Source of the DNA: Candidatus Afararchaeum irisae
GTDB taxonomy: Archaea; Halobacteriota; Halobacteria; Halobacteriales; Afararchaeaceae
DNA: 64,000 bases
Reading direction: 5' to 3'
Assembly: GCA_034190545.1 (NCBI GenBank)
Contig: JAXIOF010000016.1
Span: 1-64,000, forward strand
Part shown: one piece after another, positions 40,988 to 49,536 of the stretch
Position numbering within the stretch: position 1 is the first letter of the stretch
Layout of the letters: the number at the start of each line of letters is the position of its first letter
Program-made: the position numbers and the translations under genes
Notes under the pieces: model-generated
Seen by the model: only the letters and a program-made list of their open reading frames with translations
Databases searched by the model: none
Told to the model about the DNA's origin: nothing

Positions 40988-42354
40988 CCTGTTTCCTCCT
41001 CGGCTCTTTTCGCGTCAGTGTCGGTGTCACGGTCACCGTCTCTACGGGGCTCGGTCTCTTTATGAGTATGAGTCTCTGTGGCGTCTTTCGAGTCGTCCTC
41101 CGTCTTCTGTATCCTGACACGGAGAATCCTCGTCCCCTCTGTCTCCTCTACCGTGAGACTGACACCGTCGTGCTGTATGGTCTCGTCCTCGTCTACGAGA
41201 CGCCCCATCCGGTTGTATATGAATCCTGCGACGGTCTCGAACTCACCCTCCTCGGGGAGGTCGACGCCGAGTGTCTCGTTGACCTCGTCTATGTTGACCT
41301 CTCCCTTGACCACGACGGTCGTGTCGTCGACCTTCTCTATAGGCGGCTCCTCCTGCTGTGTCTCGAATATCTCGCCGACTATCTCCTCGACCATGTCCTC
41401 TATCGAGACGATTCCCTGTGTCGATCCGAACTCGTCTATGACGACAGAGAGACGTATCCGTTCGAGCCTCATCTCAGTGAGGAGTTCGTCTATCTCCTTC
41501 GTCTCGGGAACGTGGAGAGTCGGCTGTATTATGTCATCGAGTGTCTCGCCCGTCTGTCTCGCTCTCAGAACGTCACGCAGGTCGACTATCCCCTCGATAT
41601 GGTCGAGTGTGTCGTGGTAGACGGGTAGACGTGTGTAATGGTTCTCGACACAGATCTCCTGGATCTCGTCGAGAGAGGTCTCGTCGTCGACAGCGACTAT
41701 GTCGAGGCGTGGTGTCATGACCTCCTTGGCTATCGTGTTTCTGAAGCTCAGAACCCTCTGGAGCATACGTCTCTCGTCTTCCTCTATCGCACCTTGACGC
41801 TCACCCGTACGGAGTATGCCTCTTATCTCCTCGCGCGTGATGTAGGACGACTCTATGTCCGAGCGTCCTCCCGTTATCTTGTTGACCCCGCGCGTGAGGT
41901 AGTCGAAGAAGAGTATAGCGGGGTACATTATCTTCTGTGAGAGCCTGAGAGGACGTGAGATTCGGAGAGCCCACGACTCGGTGTTCTCGACGGCGTAGGA
42001 CTTCGGCGCGCTCTCTCCGAGTATGAGGACGAAGAAACTCACAACTACGGTCGCCGCCGTGACGGCTAAGCCGCTGTTGGTGAAGTAGATGCCGAATAGA
42101 ACGGTCGCTATACTCGACATCGCTATGTTGACGACGTTGTTCCCGACGAGTATAGTCACGAGTAGACGGTGAGGATCGGAACGTAGCTCACTTAAGACGG
42201 AGGCTCTCTTGTCGTCGGAGTTCTCCATAGACTCTATCTTGTGTCTCTCTAGGGAGAACATGGCTATCTCGCTGGAGGAGAAGAAAGCACTCAGAACCAT
42301 GAGAAGAACCATGGCTCCAACGCCGAGAAGTACGACAGTAGATACTGTTACCAT
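40984..42354 (-). CDS. CNNM/CorC-type transporter (DUF21-CBS-CorC_HlyC)
   Basis: This 456-aa protein has an N-terminal DUF21 domain with about four spans (VLLGVGAMVLLMVLSAFFSSSEIAMFSLERHK start; LVTILVGNNVVNIAMSSIA), a CBS pair (KEVMTPRLDIVAVDDETSLD; HIEGIVDLRDVL and DEFGSTQGIVSIEDMVEEIV) and the C-terminal CorC_HlyC domain (AGFIYNRMGRLVDEDE). Related proteins export Mg2+ and Co2+. The C-terminal ~30 residues are polar and highly charged. It is the first gene of the three-gene operon with hyuA and the deacetylase gene. Confidence 0.93.
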   Translation of the reverse strand: MVTVSTVVLLGVGAMVLLMVLSAFFSSSEIAMFSLERHKIESMENSDDKRASVLSELRSDPHRLLVTILVGNNVVNIAMSSIATVLFGIYFTNSGLAVTAATVVVSFFVLILGESAPKSYAVENTESWALRISRPLRLSQKIMYPAILFFDYLTRGVNKITGGRSDIESSYITREEIRGILRTGERQGAIEEDERRMLQRVLSFRNTIAKEVMTPRLDIVAVDDETSLDEIQEICVENHYTRLPVYHDTLDHIEGIVDLRDVLRARQTGETLDDIIQPTLHVPETKEIDELLTEMRLERIRLSVVIDEFGSTQGIVSIEDMVEEIVGEIFETQQEEPPIEKVDDTTVVVKGEVNIDEVNETLGVDLPEEGEFETVAGFIYNRMGRLVDEDETIQHDGVSLTVEETEGTRILRVRIQKTEDDSKDATETHTHKETEPRRDGDRDTDTDAKRAEEETG

Positions 42355-42466
42355 ATCTGTGTAGTATATATAAAAACGTCGGGCTGACGGATAGTATTAC
42401 CGGATATTCGGCTTCGACTCGTAACGCATTATAGATACGACTCCGTATAAACAGTTACGAAAACTG

Positions 42467-43507
42467 ATGTCAGACGACAGAATCCGGTCGGCGTGTGTGA
42501 AGGTCGACGTAAAGGAGGGCGAGTCAACGCGTCAGCTTCTAGGAGAGACGGACGCAGTCGACGACGACCTCAAGCTAAGAACCGAGGATGGCTACCTCTA
42601 CATACCTGTCGAGTCGAAGAACGTGGTTCCCGAGAGCCTCGACGCCGAGATATGTGAGGCGGAGTTCGAGGAGCGCGAGACTCTCGTATCCCCCGAGGAC
42701 ATACTCGGCTACTCGCCGACCTTCGAGGCTGTCGGAGACATAGCCCTGATAGAGGAAAGAGAGGACGATGAAGTCGACACAGACACGGAAAATGTAGGCG
42801 AGGCAGTCGTCGAGGCAGACAACAACATAACGACGGCTCTCGCTGTCGAGTCGAAGGTCAAGGGACGTGAGAGGCTACGTGATCTCAGACACGTCTACGG
42901 CGACGAGACGACAGAGACAGTCCACCGTGAGTACGGCGTAGAGCTCAGAGTCGACGTATCGGAGGTCTACTTCACTCCACGTCTCGCCAACGAGCGTCAG
43001 AGGGTCGTGTCACAGATAGACGAAGGAGAAAGAGTCCTCGACATGTTCGCAGGCGTAGGTCCCTACTCGGTTCCCGCGGCGAAAAAGGGCGCTGAGGTCA
43101 CGGCTGTCGACGTCAACCCCGATGCAGTCGAGTACCTGAGGCAGAACGCCGAGAGAAATGGGGTCGGAGACCGAATCAGCGTCGTCGAAGGAGACGCACG
43201 CGATGTAGCCCGGCGTCTCGGCGGCTTCGACAGGATCATAATGAACCTGCCACAGTCCGCCGACGACTTCCTCGACGCGGCTGTAGAGGCGGCGGGCGAC
43301 GGCTGTGTGATCCATTACTACGACATGAGACACGAGGACGACCTCTTCGAGGGCGGAGTCGACGAGATACGTGAGGCGGCGAGCGACGGAGGATACGAGA
43401 TCGAGGTCCTCGACGAGGTCAACGTGCGTTCGTACGCACCCTACGAGTACAACGTCTGTATAGACGCCAGGCTTAAAGAAGAAGAAGAAGACGAGAGCTG
43501 TGTCTGA
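42467..43507 (+). CDS. trm5: tRNA (guanine37-N1)-methyltransferase, Trm5 family
   Basis: This 346-aa class I methyltransferase has the Trm5 order: N-terminal SACVKVDVKEGESTRQLL, a D2-like segment with LGYSPTFEAVGDIALIEE, HREYGVELRVDVSEVYFTPRLA, AdoMet-binding VLDMFAGVGPYSVPAAKKGA, and catalytic RIIMNLPQSADDFLDAA. It makes m1G37 in tRNA and so keeps the reading frame. The acidic insert EEREDDEVDTDTENV is halophile-like. The acylphosphatase gene follows after 5 nt. Confidence 0.94.
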   Translation: MSDDRIRSACVKVDVKEGESTRQLLGETDAVDDDLKLRTEDGYLYIPVESKNVVPESLDAEICEAEFEERETLVSPEDILGYSPTFEAVGDIALIEEREDDEVDTDTENVGEAVVEADNNITTALAVESKVKGRERLRDLRHVYGDETTETVHREYGVELRVDVSEVYFTPRLANERQRVVSQIDEGERVLDMFAGVGPYSVPAAKKGAEVTAVDVNPDAVEYLRQNAERNGVGDRISVVEGDARDVARRLGGFDRIIMNLPQSADDFLDAAVEAAGDGCVIHYYDMRHEDDLFEGGVDEIREAASDGGYEIEVLDEVNVRSYAPYEYNVCIDARLKEEEEDESCV

Positions 43508-43512
43508 GAACT

Positions 43513-43794
43513 ATGACGGAAGAAATCAGAGCCCACGTCTTCGTCTCGGGGAAGGTACAGGGAGTCTACTACCGCGCAAACACACGTGACACGGCGCGCG
43601 AGAACGGCGTCGACGGCTGGGTCACGAACTTAGACGACGGACGCGTCGAGGCTGTCTTCGAGGGAGAACGCGACGCAGTCGAGGAGACAGTCGAGTGGTG
43701 TCACGAGGGTAGCCCCGCGGCGGAAGTCGAAGGGGTCGAGGTAGACTGGGAGGAACCAACCGGGGAGTTCGACGGCTTCGGTATCAGGTACTGA
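43513..43794 (+). CDS. acyP: Acylphosphatase
   Basis: This 93-aa protein has the complete signature VSGKVQGVYYRANTRDTA (catalytic Arg in YYRA) and VTNLDDGRVEAVFEGE (Asn ligand). It hydrolyses acyl phosphates such as carbamoyl phosphate and 1,3-bisphosphoglycerate. The length is standard. It is the second gene of the trm5 operon, 5 nt spacing, and convergent with the amidohydrolase gene. Confidence 0.97.
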   Translation: MTEEIRAHVFVSGKVQGVYYRANTRDTARENGVDGWVTNLDDGRVEAVFEGERDAVEETVEWCHEGSPAAEVEGVEVDWEEPTGEFDGFGIRY

Positions 43795-43808
43795 CTCTGA
43801 TTCCAGTT

Positions 43809-44843
43809 CTACGACGGCACGACTACGCGTCTGACATCGACGGCTCCGGCTCTTCTCACGACTCCCGCGACGGCGTCTCTGACTCCGTCTAGCTCTCCCG
43901 ACGTACCGAGAACAGTGAGACGTGCCTCGGCGCCCTCCTCGATTACTCCGAGGTCGTCCCTGCCTAAGAGCTTACCACCGTTGACTGTCGCCATCCGCAG
44001 AACCTCGTCGTCGGAGACGTCGTAGAGCTTCGAGGTGAACTCCATCTCCCTCCAGACAGACGGCGAGTTGAGCATCACGTTGTCGGTACCGAGGGCGACG
44101 TCGGTGTGTTCGACGAGATCCTCGACGGGAGGCAGACCCACGTCAGTCACGAGGTTCGACCGCGGACAGACAGCGACGGGTATCTCGTCGTCTTCGAGCT
44201 TTTCGAGGTCGGCGTCGCGGGCGTGTACCATATGGACGAGGAAGTCGGGATCGAGGTCGAATGCGTCGTCTATGTCGTCAGCGTCGCGCTCTCCGGCGTG
44301 TATCCCGAAGGGCTTCCCGAGACTGCGCGCCTCACGTCTCGGTTCGCCGAAGTCTCCGTCTCTCGTGCCGCTCGCACCGTAGCCGTCGGCGACGTCTAAG
44401 ACGGAAGGGTCGCCACGTCCCATCGCTACAGCCTCGACACCCGTTCCTTCGGCTGCGCGCCGGAGACTCTCGACCCCCTCGGCTCCGCCCTCTCTGAAGT
44501 CGACGAAGGCTCCCGTACCCGAGTCGCGCATGAACTCGACTGTCTTCGTCATAGCATCAGTCTTCTCCTCCTGTGTAACGTCGCGGAGTATGCGGTGTTT
44601 GAGTCCATCGGGCGGCGCGACCCTCTCGTCGAGCGAGAGACCCCTTCCGGCTTCCTTCGCAACCGAGTCGCCTATGTGGGTGTGTGCGTTGACGAAAGCC
44701 GGCATAACGATGTCGTCGGAGGCGACCGGCTCCTCGGTTACCTCGGTGATTACGCCGTCCTCGATATGGAGGGTGCCCTCTACGACATCGACCTCGTCTG
44801 TGTCGCTCAGTACTCGTAGAATACGTCCCTCGACCTTTTCCAT
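43809..44843 (-). CDS. Amidohydrolase-superfamily metal-dependent hydrolase
   Basis: This 344-aa protein has a split beta-sandwich (residues 1-45 and the end) around a TIM barrel. Metal ligands are HTH in VMPAFVNAHTHIGDS, His in GKPFGIHAGER, His in LVHMVHARD, and Asp in ALGTDNVMLNSP. AVCPRSNLVTDVGLPP places it near the SsnA/TrzN cytosine-deaminase-like branch (COG0402-like), so deamination of a nucleobase-like substrate is likely. The substrate is not known. It has a single gene layout, divergent from serS. Confidence 0.88.
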   Translation of the reverse strand: MEKVEGRILRVLSDTDEVDVVEGTLHIEDGVITEVTEEPVASDDIVMPAFVNAHTHIGDSVAKEAGRGLSLDERVAPPDGLKHRILRDVTQEEKTDAMTKTVEFMRDSGTGAFVDFREGGAEGVESLRRAAEGTGVEAVAMGRGDPSVLDVADGYGASGTRDGDFGEPRREARSLGKPFGIHAGERDADDIDDAFDLDPDFLVHMVHARDADLEKLEDDEIPVAVCPRSNLVTDVGLPPVEDLVEHTDVALGTDNVMLNSPSVWREMEFTSKLYDVSDDEVLRMATVNGGKLLGRDDLGVIEEGAEARLTVLGTSGELDGVRDAVAGVVRRAGAVDVRRVVVPS

Positions 44844-44938
44844 GGGTCAGATAAGAGAGAAAGGAACAACCGTGTTTCGGCTTGTCTCGGAGATGAAGAG
44901 TTAAGACGGAAACCCACTAAACCGACTGTAAGAAGACA

Positions 44939-46216
44939 ATGCTCGATCCCGACTACTTACGTGAGAACCCCGACGAGGTCAAGGAGGCGATGGAGAGACG
45001 CGGCTCAGACGCCGACATAGACGGAATACTCGAACGTGACGAGAGATGGCGCGAACTCAAACAGAAGGGCGACGACCTGAGGCACGAGAGGAACCAGACG
45101 AGCCAGAGGATCGCAGAGCTCAAACAGGAGGGAAAGGACGACGAGGCGGAGGAAGCGATACAGAGGAGCCAGGAACTCAAGGAGGAGATAGAGGAGGTCG
45201 AGGAGGAGGCGGAGAGGCTCAAGGAGGAACGTGACGAGATGCTCCTACGTGTCCCGAACGTACCTCACGACTCGGTACCAGTCGGCGAAGACGAGGACGA
45301 CAACGTCGAGGTTCGACGGTGGGGATGGGACGACAGACGTAACCACGGCTTCGAGATCGAGCCCCACGACGTCTTAGCCGAGGAGAAAGGTCTCATAGAC
45401 TTCGAGAGGGCTTCACGTATATCGGGTTCGGGATTCTACTTCATGCGCGGAAAGGGGGCGAAGCTACACCACGGTCTCGTCGAGTTCATGCGCGACCTCC
45501 ACGACGACGACTACGAGGAGGTCTATCCTCCCGTTCTGGTCGACACAGACGCGATGAAGGGGACGGGACAGTACCCCAAGTTCATAGAGGAGGGCGACGC
45601 CTACGGCGTCAAGGACGAGGATCTCTGGCTGATTCCGACTGCGGAAGTCCCCGTCACGAATATGTACAAGGGCGAGTACCTCAGCGCCGACGAGCTTCCG
45701 ATATACCACCAGGCGGTCTCGGCGTGTTTCAGGAGAGAGGCGGGGAAACACGGCACAGAGACGCGGGGGATAGCGCGTGTCCACCAGTTCGACAAGGTCG
45801 AGTTGGTGAAGTTCGCCGAGCCCGACGAGAGCTACGACGAACACGAAACACTCCTGGGCGACGCCGAGAGGGTTCTTCAGGAGCTCGGACTTCCGTACCG
45901 CGTCCTCGAACTCTGCACGGGCGACCTGTCGTTCGCCGCCGCGAAATGTTACGACCTGGAGGTCTGGGCACCCGCACACGAGCGATGGCTCGAAGTCTCG
46001 TCGGTCTCGAACTTCGAGGACTTCCAGGCGAGACGCGCCGAACTCAAGTACAGACCCGAGCCACATCTCGACCTCGAACATATACATACCCTCAACGGAA
46101 GCGGTCTCGCAGTTCCGCGAGTCATCATAGCGATCCTGGAGTACTACCAGACGGAGGACGGCACCGTCGAGGTTCCCGAGGCTCTTCAGGAGTACGTCGG
46201 GTTCGACGAGATATAG
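44939..46216 (+). CDS. serS: Seryl-tRNA synthetase, canonical type
   Basis: This 425-aa class II enzyme begins MLDPDYLRENPDEVKEAMER and has an N-terminal antiparallel coiled-coil arm (residues ~30-105) that grips the long variable arm of tRNA-Ser. Motif 2 is FRREAGKHGTETRGIARVHQFDKVE in part, and motif 3 is NGSGLAVPRVIIAILEYYQ. It is the common, not the rare methanogen, SerRS. The length is normal. TTAAGACGG upstream could be the TATA region. Confidence 0.97.
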   Translation: MLDPDYLRENPDEVKEAMERRGSDADIDGILERDERWRELKQKGDDLRHERNQTSQRIAELKQEGKDDEAEEAIQRSQELKEEIEEVEEEAERLKEERDEMLLRVPNVPHDSVPVGEDEDDNVEVRRWGWDDRRNHGFEIEPHDVLAEEKGLIDFERASRISGSGFYFMRGKGAKLHHGLVEFMRDLHDDDYEEVYPPVLVDTDAMKGTGQYPKFIEEGDAYGVKDEDLWLIPTAEVPVTNMYKGEYLSADELPIYHQAVSACFRREAGKHGTETRGIARVHQFDKVELVKFAEPDESYDEHETLLGDAERVLQELGLPYRVLELCTGDLSFAAAKCYDLEVWAPAHERWLEVSSVSNFEDFQARRAELKYRPEPHLDLEHIHTLNGSGLAVPRVIIAILEYYQTEDGTVEVPEALQEYVGFDEI

Positions 46217-46269
46217 ACAGACCGCGACGCGACAAGATTTAAGAAGTTCTGATTCTTCTTATCCGGAGT

Positions 46270-46473
46270 ATGGTATTCAAAAAGATCACCGTGATCGGAA
46301 GCAGCAGCGAGTCGTGGGAGGACGCCGCGATGGACGCCGTAGAGAGGGCAGAGGCAACCCTACACGACATCCACTGGGTCGAGGTCGAGTCACAGGGAAT
46401 GGAGATAGCGAGAGCCGACGACCCCGAGTACCAGACAGAGGTCACTATCGCTTTCGAGCTAGAGGATAAGTAG
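46270..46473 (+). CDS. Dodecin (flavin-binding protein)
   Basis: This 67-aa protein is full-length dodecin: MVFKKITVIGSSSESWEDAA, DAVERAEATLHDIHWVEV (the Trp stacks on flavin) and YQTEVTIAFELED. Halobacterial dodecin forms 12-mers that store riboflavin or other flavins and protect them from light. AAGATTTAAGAAG about 30 nt upstream is the likely TATA box. The stop lies next to the end of the convergent pilin-like gene. Confidence 0.96.
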   Translation: MVFKKITVIGSSSESWEDAAMDAVERAEATLHDIHWVEVESQGMEIARADDPEYQTEVTIAFELEDK

Positions 46474-48189
46474 TCAGCCCGAGACGTTCACGTCGCTCTT
46501 CGTGACGTGGAGATAGGCGCGAGTGGGATCGTCGGTCTCACGTAAGCTCAGATACCTAAGGTCTGTGTTGTAATGTAGCGCGGAGTCAGTTATCTGAACT
46601 TCTTCAGCAATTATAGATCCATAAACCTCGGTACCTGACTCAACAAAGATTCTATCGTTATTTGGCGCGTATATGACTCCTCTAAATATAGAACCATCTC
46701 TTAGTCTGAGCTTGGGTCCTGTTCCAGTATCGGGATACGGAAAAACATACACCTGAAATAGATCCGTTCTGTTGTCTGGTGTTATTATCTCAGAACCAGT
46801 TAGTCTGAATGAATTATCGCTACTATGGTCTCCTCGGTATATTCTGACAGGGTTGTTACCTTTAACCTTGACATCACTATTAAGTCTGAAGTTGGTTTTG
46901 TTTTCAATAGCTACTGTTATCGGATGATCCCGAGTGTCAAATATCATTGTGCCCGAGTTGTGGTTGACGTTATTGCTGACAAGGTACCGTCTCTGGTCTA
47001 GATCAGAAGCAGTAGGATTATTTGGAAAAGAGGTGCCTCCTTCTTTTATCTCATCAACTATACGGGATGCAACAGGCTCAGGTACGTTAATATCGACATC
47101 TACACCGGTAGTGTTTTCTCCCGTTATATTTATTCGGTCATCCTCTATGTCATTCCGAGCGATGGCATCGCCATGAATAGTCGGTTTTGGGTTATTTTCT
47201 GAACCTCCTGTTATGCTGTCGTTGGAAACCACGTTTCCATAGATATGAGAGGGATTTTTGGGATTATTCGGAAAGAGAATTGTTTCCTCCGACTCCACAA
47301 GATCCACACCCATCACCCTGTCATCAGGGGAATAATCACCAGTTATCCCATAACTATACGCATCTATCGTAGCATTTTCGAGCTCCATCTCTGTTCCACT
47401 GGATAACGCCGCTTGTCTGAAAGGACGTATATCCTTAACGACATTGACGTGTCTGACCTTGACCCAGCCCGGACTAGCATCGTGGTTACTTTCGACTACG
47501 ACGACTTGCTTGTGTCTATCCTCGAAGTATCTCTCCCACGCCTCGGAGTGGGGACTCGTGACATTGACGTAGACAGTTCCGTTCCGTATCGGGCTCCTGT
47601 CACGGTACGGTCTATCGACCTTCGACTCGCGCGAGAGTGTGAATGTCTGCTGACCTCCGGCAGTCGCCAGATCGGTGTTACTTACATTGACGAGCGAAAC
47701 CGTGAGGGAGTTACGTGAGAACCCGAAGTCGGGCGCGGAGACCATCGTGGCATTGGCGTCCGCCGACGTTTTACGGAAGATACCACCCGCCTCGAACCAA
47801 ACCTCTCTGTCTCCCATCGTGTATCTGACCGAGTTGAGTTCGAAACTGTGGTTGAGGTTCTTCGCCGTATTGGTGACATTTATCCTAACACGCGTCGTGT
47901 CCTCGACGACTTCCAGACTCCCCTTCTGTAGATTCATCCGAACCTTCTTGGTACCCGATCCCGACGCAACCCCCGTTGCCTTCGAGTCGAGACGCATCAT
48001 CTCATTCAGCGCGCGATCAAACTGAACGTCGTCTCTCGCCGAGTCGAGCGTAGGGAATCCCGTGAGAGTGATTATACCGATTCCGGTCATCGTGATGCCG
48101 AAGATAAGTATTACTCCGACTACCTCCGACTGGGCAAGCCTCTGTCGGCTGTCCGTTCTCGTTGTGCGGGTGGTCTTACTTCGTCTCAT
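46474..48189 (-). CDS. Large pilin-like secreted protein with polymer-forming-type repeats
   Basis: This 571-aa protein starts with a basic leader and the archaeal pilin-type hydrophobic domain QSEVVGVILIFGITMTGIGII (residues ~20-42), like VSPVIGV of haloarchaeal type IV pilins. The rest is outside the cell: Asn/Thr-rich with many N-x-S/T glycosylation sites. Residues ~270-540 resemble bactofilin-like beta-solenoid segments (IYGNVVSNDSITGG, IHGDAIARNDI, GSIFRGVIYAPNND, VYGSIIAEEVQI). DNA for this part (~46,570-47,430) is clearly more AT-rich than the flanks. It is the last gene of the six-gene operon. Confidence 0.75.
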   Translation of the reverse strand: MRRSKTTRTTRTDSRQRLAQSEVVGVILIFGITMTGIGIITLTGFPTLDSARDDVQFDRALNEMMRLDSKATGVASGSGTKKVRMNLQKGSLEVVEDTTRVRINVTNTAKNLNHSFELNSVRYTMGDREVWFEAGGIFRKTSADANATMVSAPDFGFSRNSLTVSLVNVSNTDLATAGGQQTFTLSRESKVDRPYRDRSPIRNGTVYVNVTSPHSEAWERYFEDRHKQVVVVESNHDASPGWVKVRHVNVVKDIRPFRQAALSSGTEMELENATIDAYSYGITGDYSPDDRVMGVDLVESEETILFPNNPKNPSHIYGNVVSNDSITGGSENNPKPTIHGDAIARNDIEDDRINITGENTTGVDVDINVPEPVASRIVDEIKEGGTSFPNNPTASDLDQRRYLVSNNVNHNSGTMIFDTRDHPITVAIENKTNFRLNSDVKVKGNNPVRIYRGDHSSDNSFRLTGSEIITPDNRTDLFQVYVFPYPDTGTGPKLRLRDGSIFRGVIYAPNNDRIFVESGTEVYGSIIAEEVQITDSALHYNTDLRYLSLRETDDPTRAYLHVTKSDVNVSG

Positions 48190-48209
48190 GTCTGTTGGTT
48201 CTGTCTGTC

Positions 48210-49067
48210 TTATCTTGAGACTGAGATATTCAGCTTAGTTCTCGTGTGTATAGCTGTGTCGACGTAGTCAGGTGGGGGTGTGGGAGTCGATGGATCGACC
48301 TCAACCCACGCGGTGTCCGACGTACTTCCGTAGTCCACGTCATCGATGCTGTCGAAGTCTTCGAGGTACGTCTTCCATGCATCAAGACGGTCGTTGTCGG
48401 GTGTTCTGACGGTTATCCTGACACTCGAAACGTTGTAGTCGGAGTCCGTTCCACGGATACTATCGCCGAGTCTCCAGTCAGTCTCCGCGTTCTCTGCTGA
48501 GACGACGAATATACCCTCTCCGCCGACAGATCCCGAGCCGTTGACATCGATAGCGGGGACGACGGTACGGTCGGTCGAGATCCGCCAGTCGGGTTCCTCG
48601 ATCATCACACTGGCGTCGGATGCCGAAGCCTCACGTATGAGAGCACCGTTCTCGTAGACTACCGTCCCCGAGTCAGTCGAGTAAGCGACGTATCCGACGG
48701 TCGTGTTACAGATTTCGGGGTCACAGATGTTGTAGTCGGAGCCATTAATTATGGAGACGTTGACCCACGTCTGTGACCCGGCTCCGCTGTTGACAGAAAG
48801 AGCACCGCCGTTTAGTCTGACCTGTGTGTCACGGCTAGAGACACCGTCTGTCCGAGACACGGAGTCGAGACTGTCCTTCATGAGCGCGAACGAACGCAGG
48901 CTGTTCTCCGACTTAGCGGAGTCCCTTTGATCGTCGAGGGCAGGGACACCGTTGAGGTAAACGAGACCTATCGATGTTGTGACTATTCCTAAGACTATCA
49001 CGAAGCCCACGACCTCCGAGACACCGCGTTCGTCTTCGGAAGGGTTACATGTCGTTGTCCCACGCAT
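48210..49067 (-). CDS. Pilin-like membrane-anchored protein
   Basis: This 285-aa protein has the leader RGVSEVVGFVIVLGIVTTSI with GLVYLNGVPALDDQRDSAK, closely parallel to the start of the 571-aa protein (QSEVVGV... then GFPTLDSARDDV). The two are paralogues in their N-terminal ~200 residues, sharing the pattern of small Asn-rich strands and a DRLDAWKTYLEDF segment (compare SEAWERYFEDR). The ectodomain is acidic with N-glycosylation sites. It lies 20 bp upstream of that gene in the operon. GC is host-like throughout. Confidence 0.75.
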   Translation of the reverse strand: MRGTTTCNPSEDERGVSEVVGFVIVLGIVTTSIGLVYLNGVPALDDQRDSAKSENSLRSFALMKDSLDSVSRTDGVSSRDTQVRLNGGALSVNSGAGSQTWVNVSIINGSDYNICDPEICNTTVGYVAYSTDSGTVVYENGALIREASASDASVMIEEPDWRISTDRTVVPAIDVNGSGSVGGEGIFVVSAENAETDWRLGDSIRGTDSDYNVSSVRITVRTPDNDRLDAWKTYLEDFDSIDDVDYGSTSDTAWVEVDPSTPTPPPDYVDTAIHTRTKLNISVSR

Positions 49068-49068
49068 A

Positions 49069-49536
49069 TTACCTCACCTCTATCTCGTCGTCAGTGTAAT
49101 GTATACTCACATCGGAGCCGCTTCCGAACTCCGCCGAATCAGTCTGTGTGACTGTGTTGTACTCGACGGTAACGGACGCGTCCCTTACTCCTGAGTCAAG
49201 GGTTATCTCTCCGGTGCCGTCGACACCCGGATCAGGCTCGATCTCGACGGTATAAGTCTCGCCCACGTTTGGGAGACGGAGTTCGAGACTCCCCTCTGGA
49301 TTAGACCCTCTGTTGGACAGCGTGTCAGCCTCGACGAGCCTCTCGGCTATACTCTCGCCTGCCATACGCAGATTTTTTTCAGTCGTAGACTCACGGATAT
49401 ATCCCATCGTGCCGTGCATGTTCATCAGCATTATTCCGATTACGGTGATCGCCACGCCGAGATGGAGAACGTATCCCGTGACGGTCGAGAGTGCCTCGTC
49501 GTCTTCTGAGACCGAAACTGTCGACTCGCGTCTCAT
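49069..49536 (-). CDS. Small pilin-like protein
   Basis: This 155-aa protein has the hydrophobic start ALSTVTGYVLHLGVAITVIG with IMLMNMHGTMGYIRE, a variant of the pilin H-domain, then a short beta-rich acidic ectodomain (LELRLPNVGETYTVEIEPD and DASVTVEYNTV). It overlaps the vWA gene by one base upstream and is followed by 1 nt before the next gene, so it is firmly inside the operon. Minor pseudopilin is the likely role. Confidence 0.72.
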   Translation of the reverse strand: MRRESTVSVSEDDEALSTVTGYVLHLGVAITVIGIMLMNMHGTMGYIRESTTEKNLRMAGESIAERLVEADTLSNRGSNPEGSLELRLPNVGETYTVEIEPDPGVDGTGEITLDSGVRDASVTVEYNTVTQTDSAEFGSGSDVSIHYTDDEIEVR

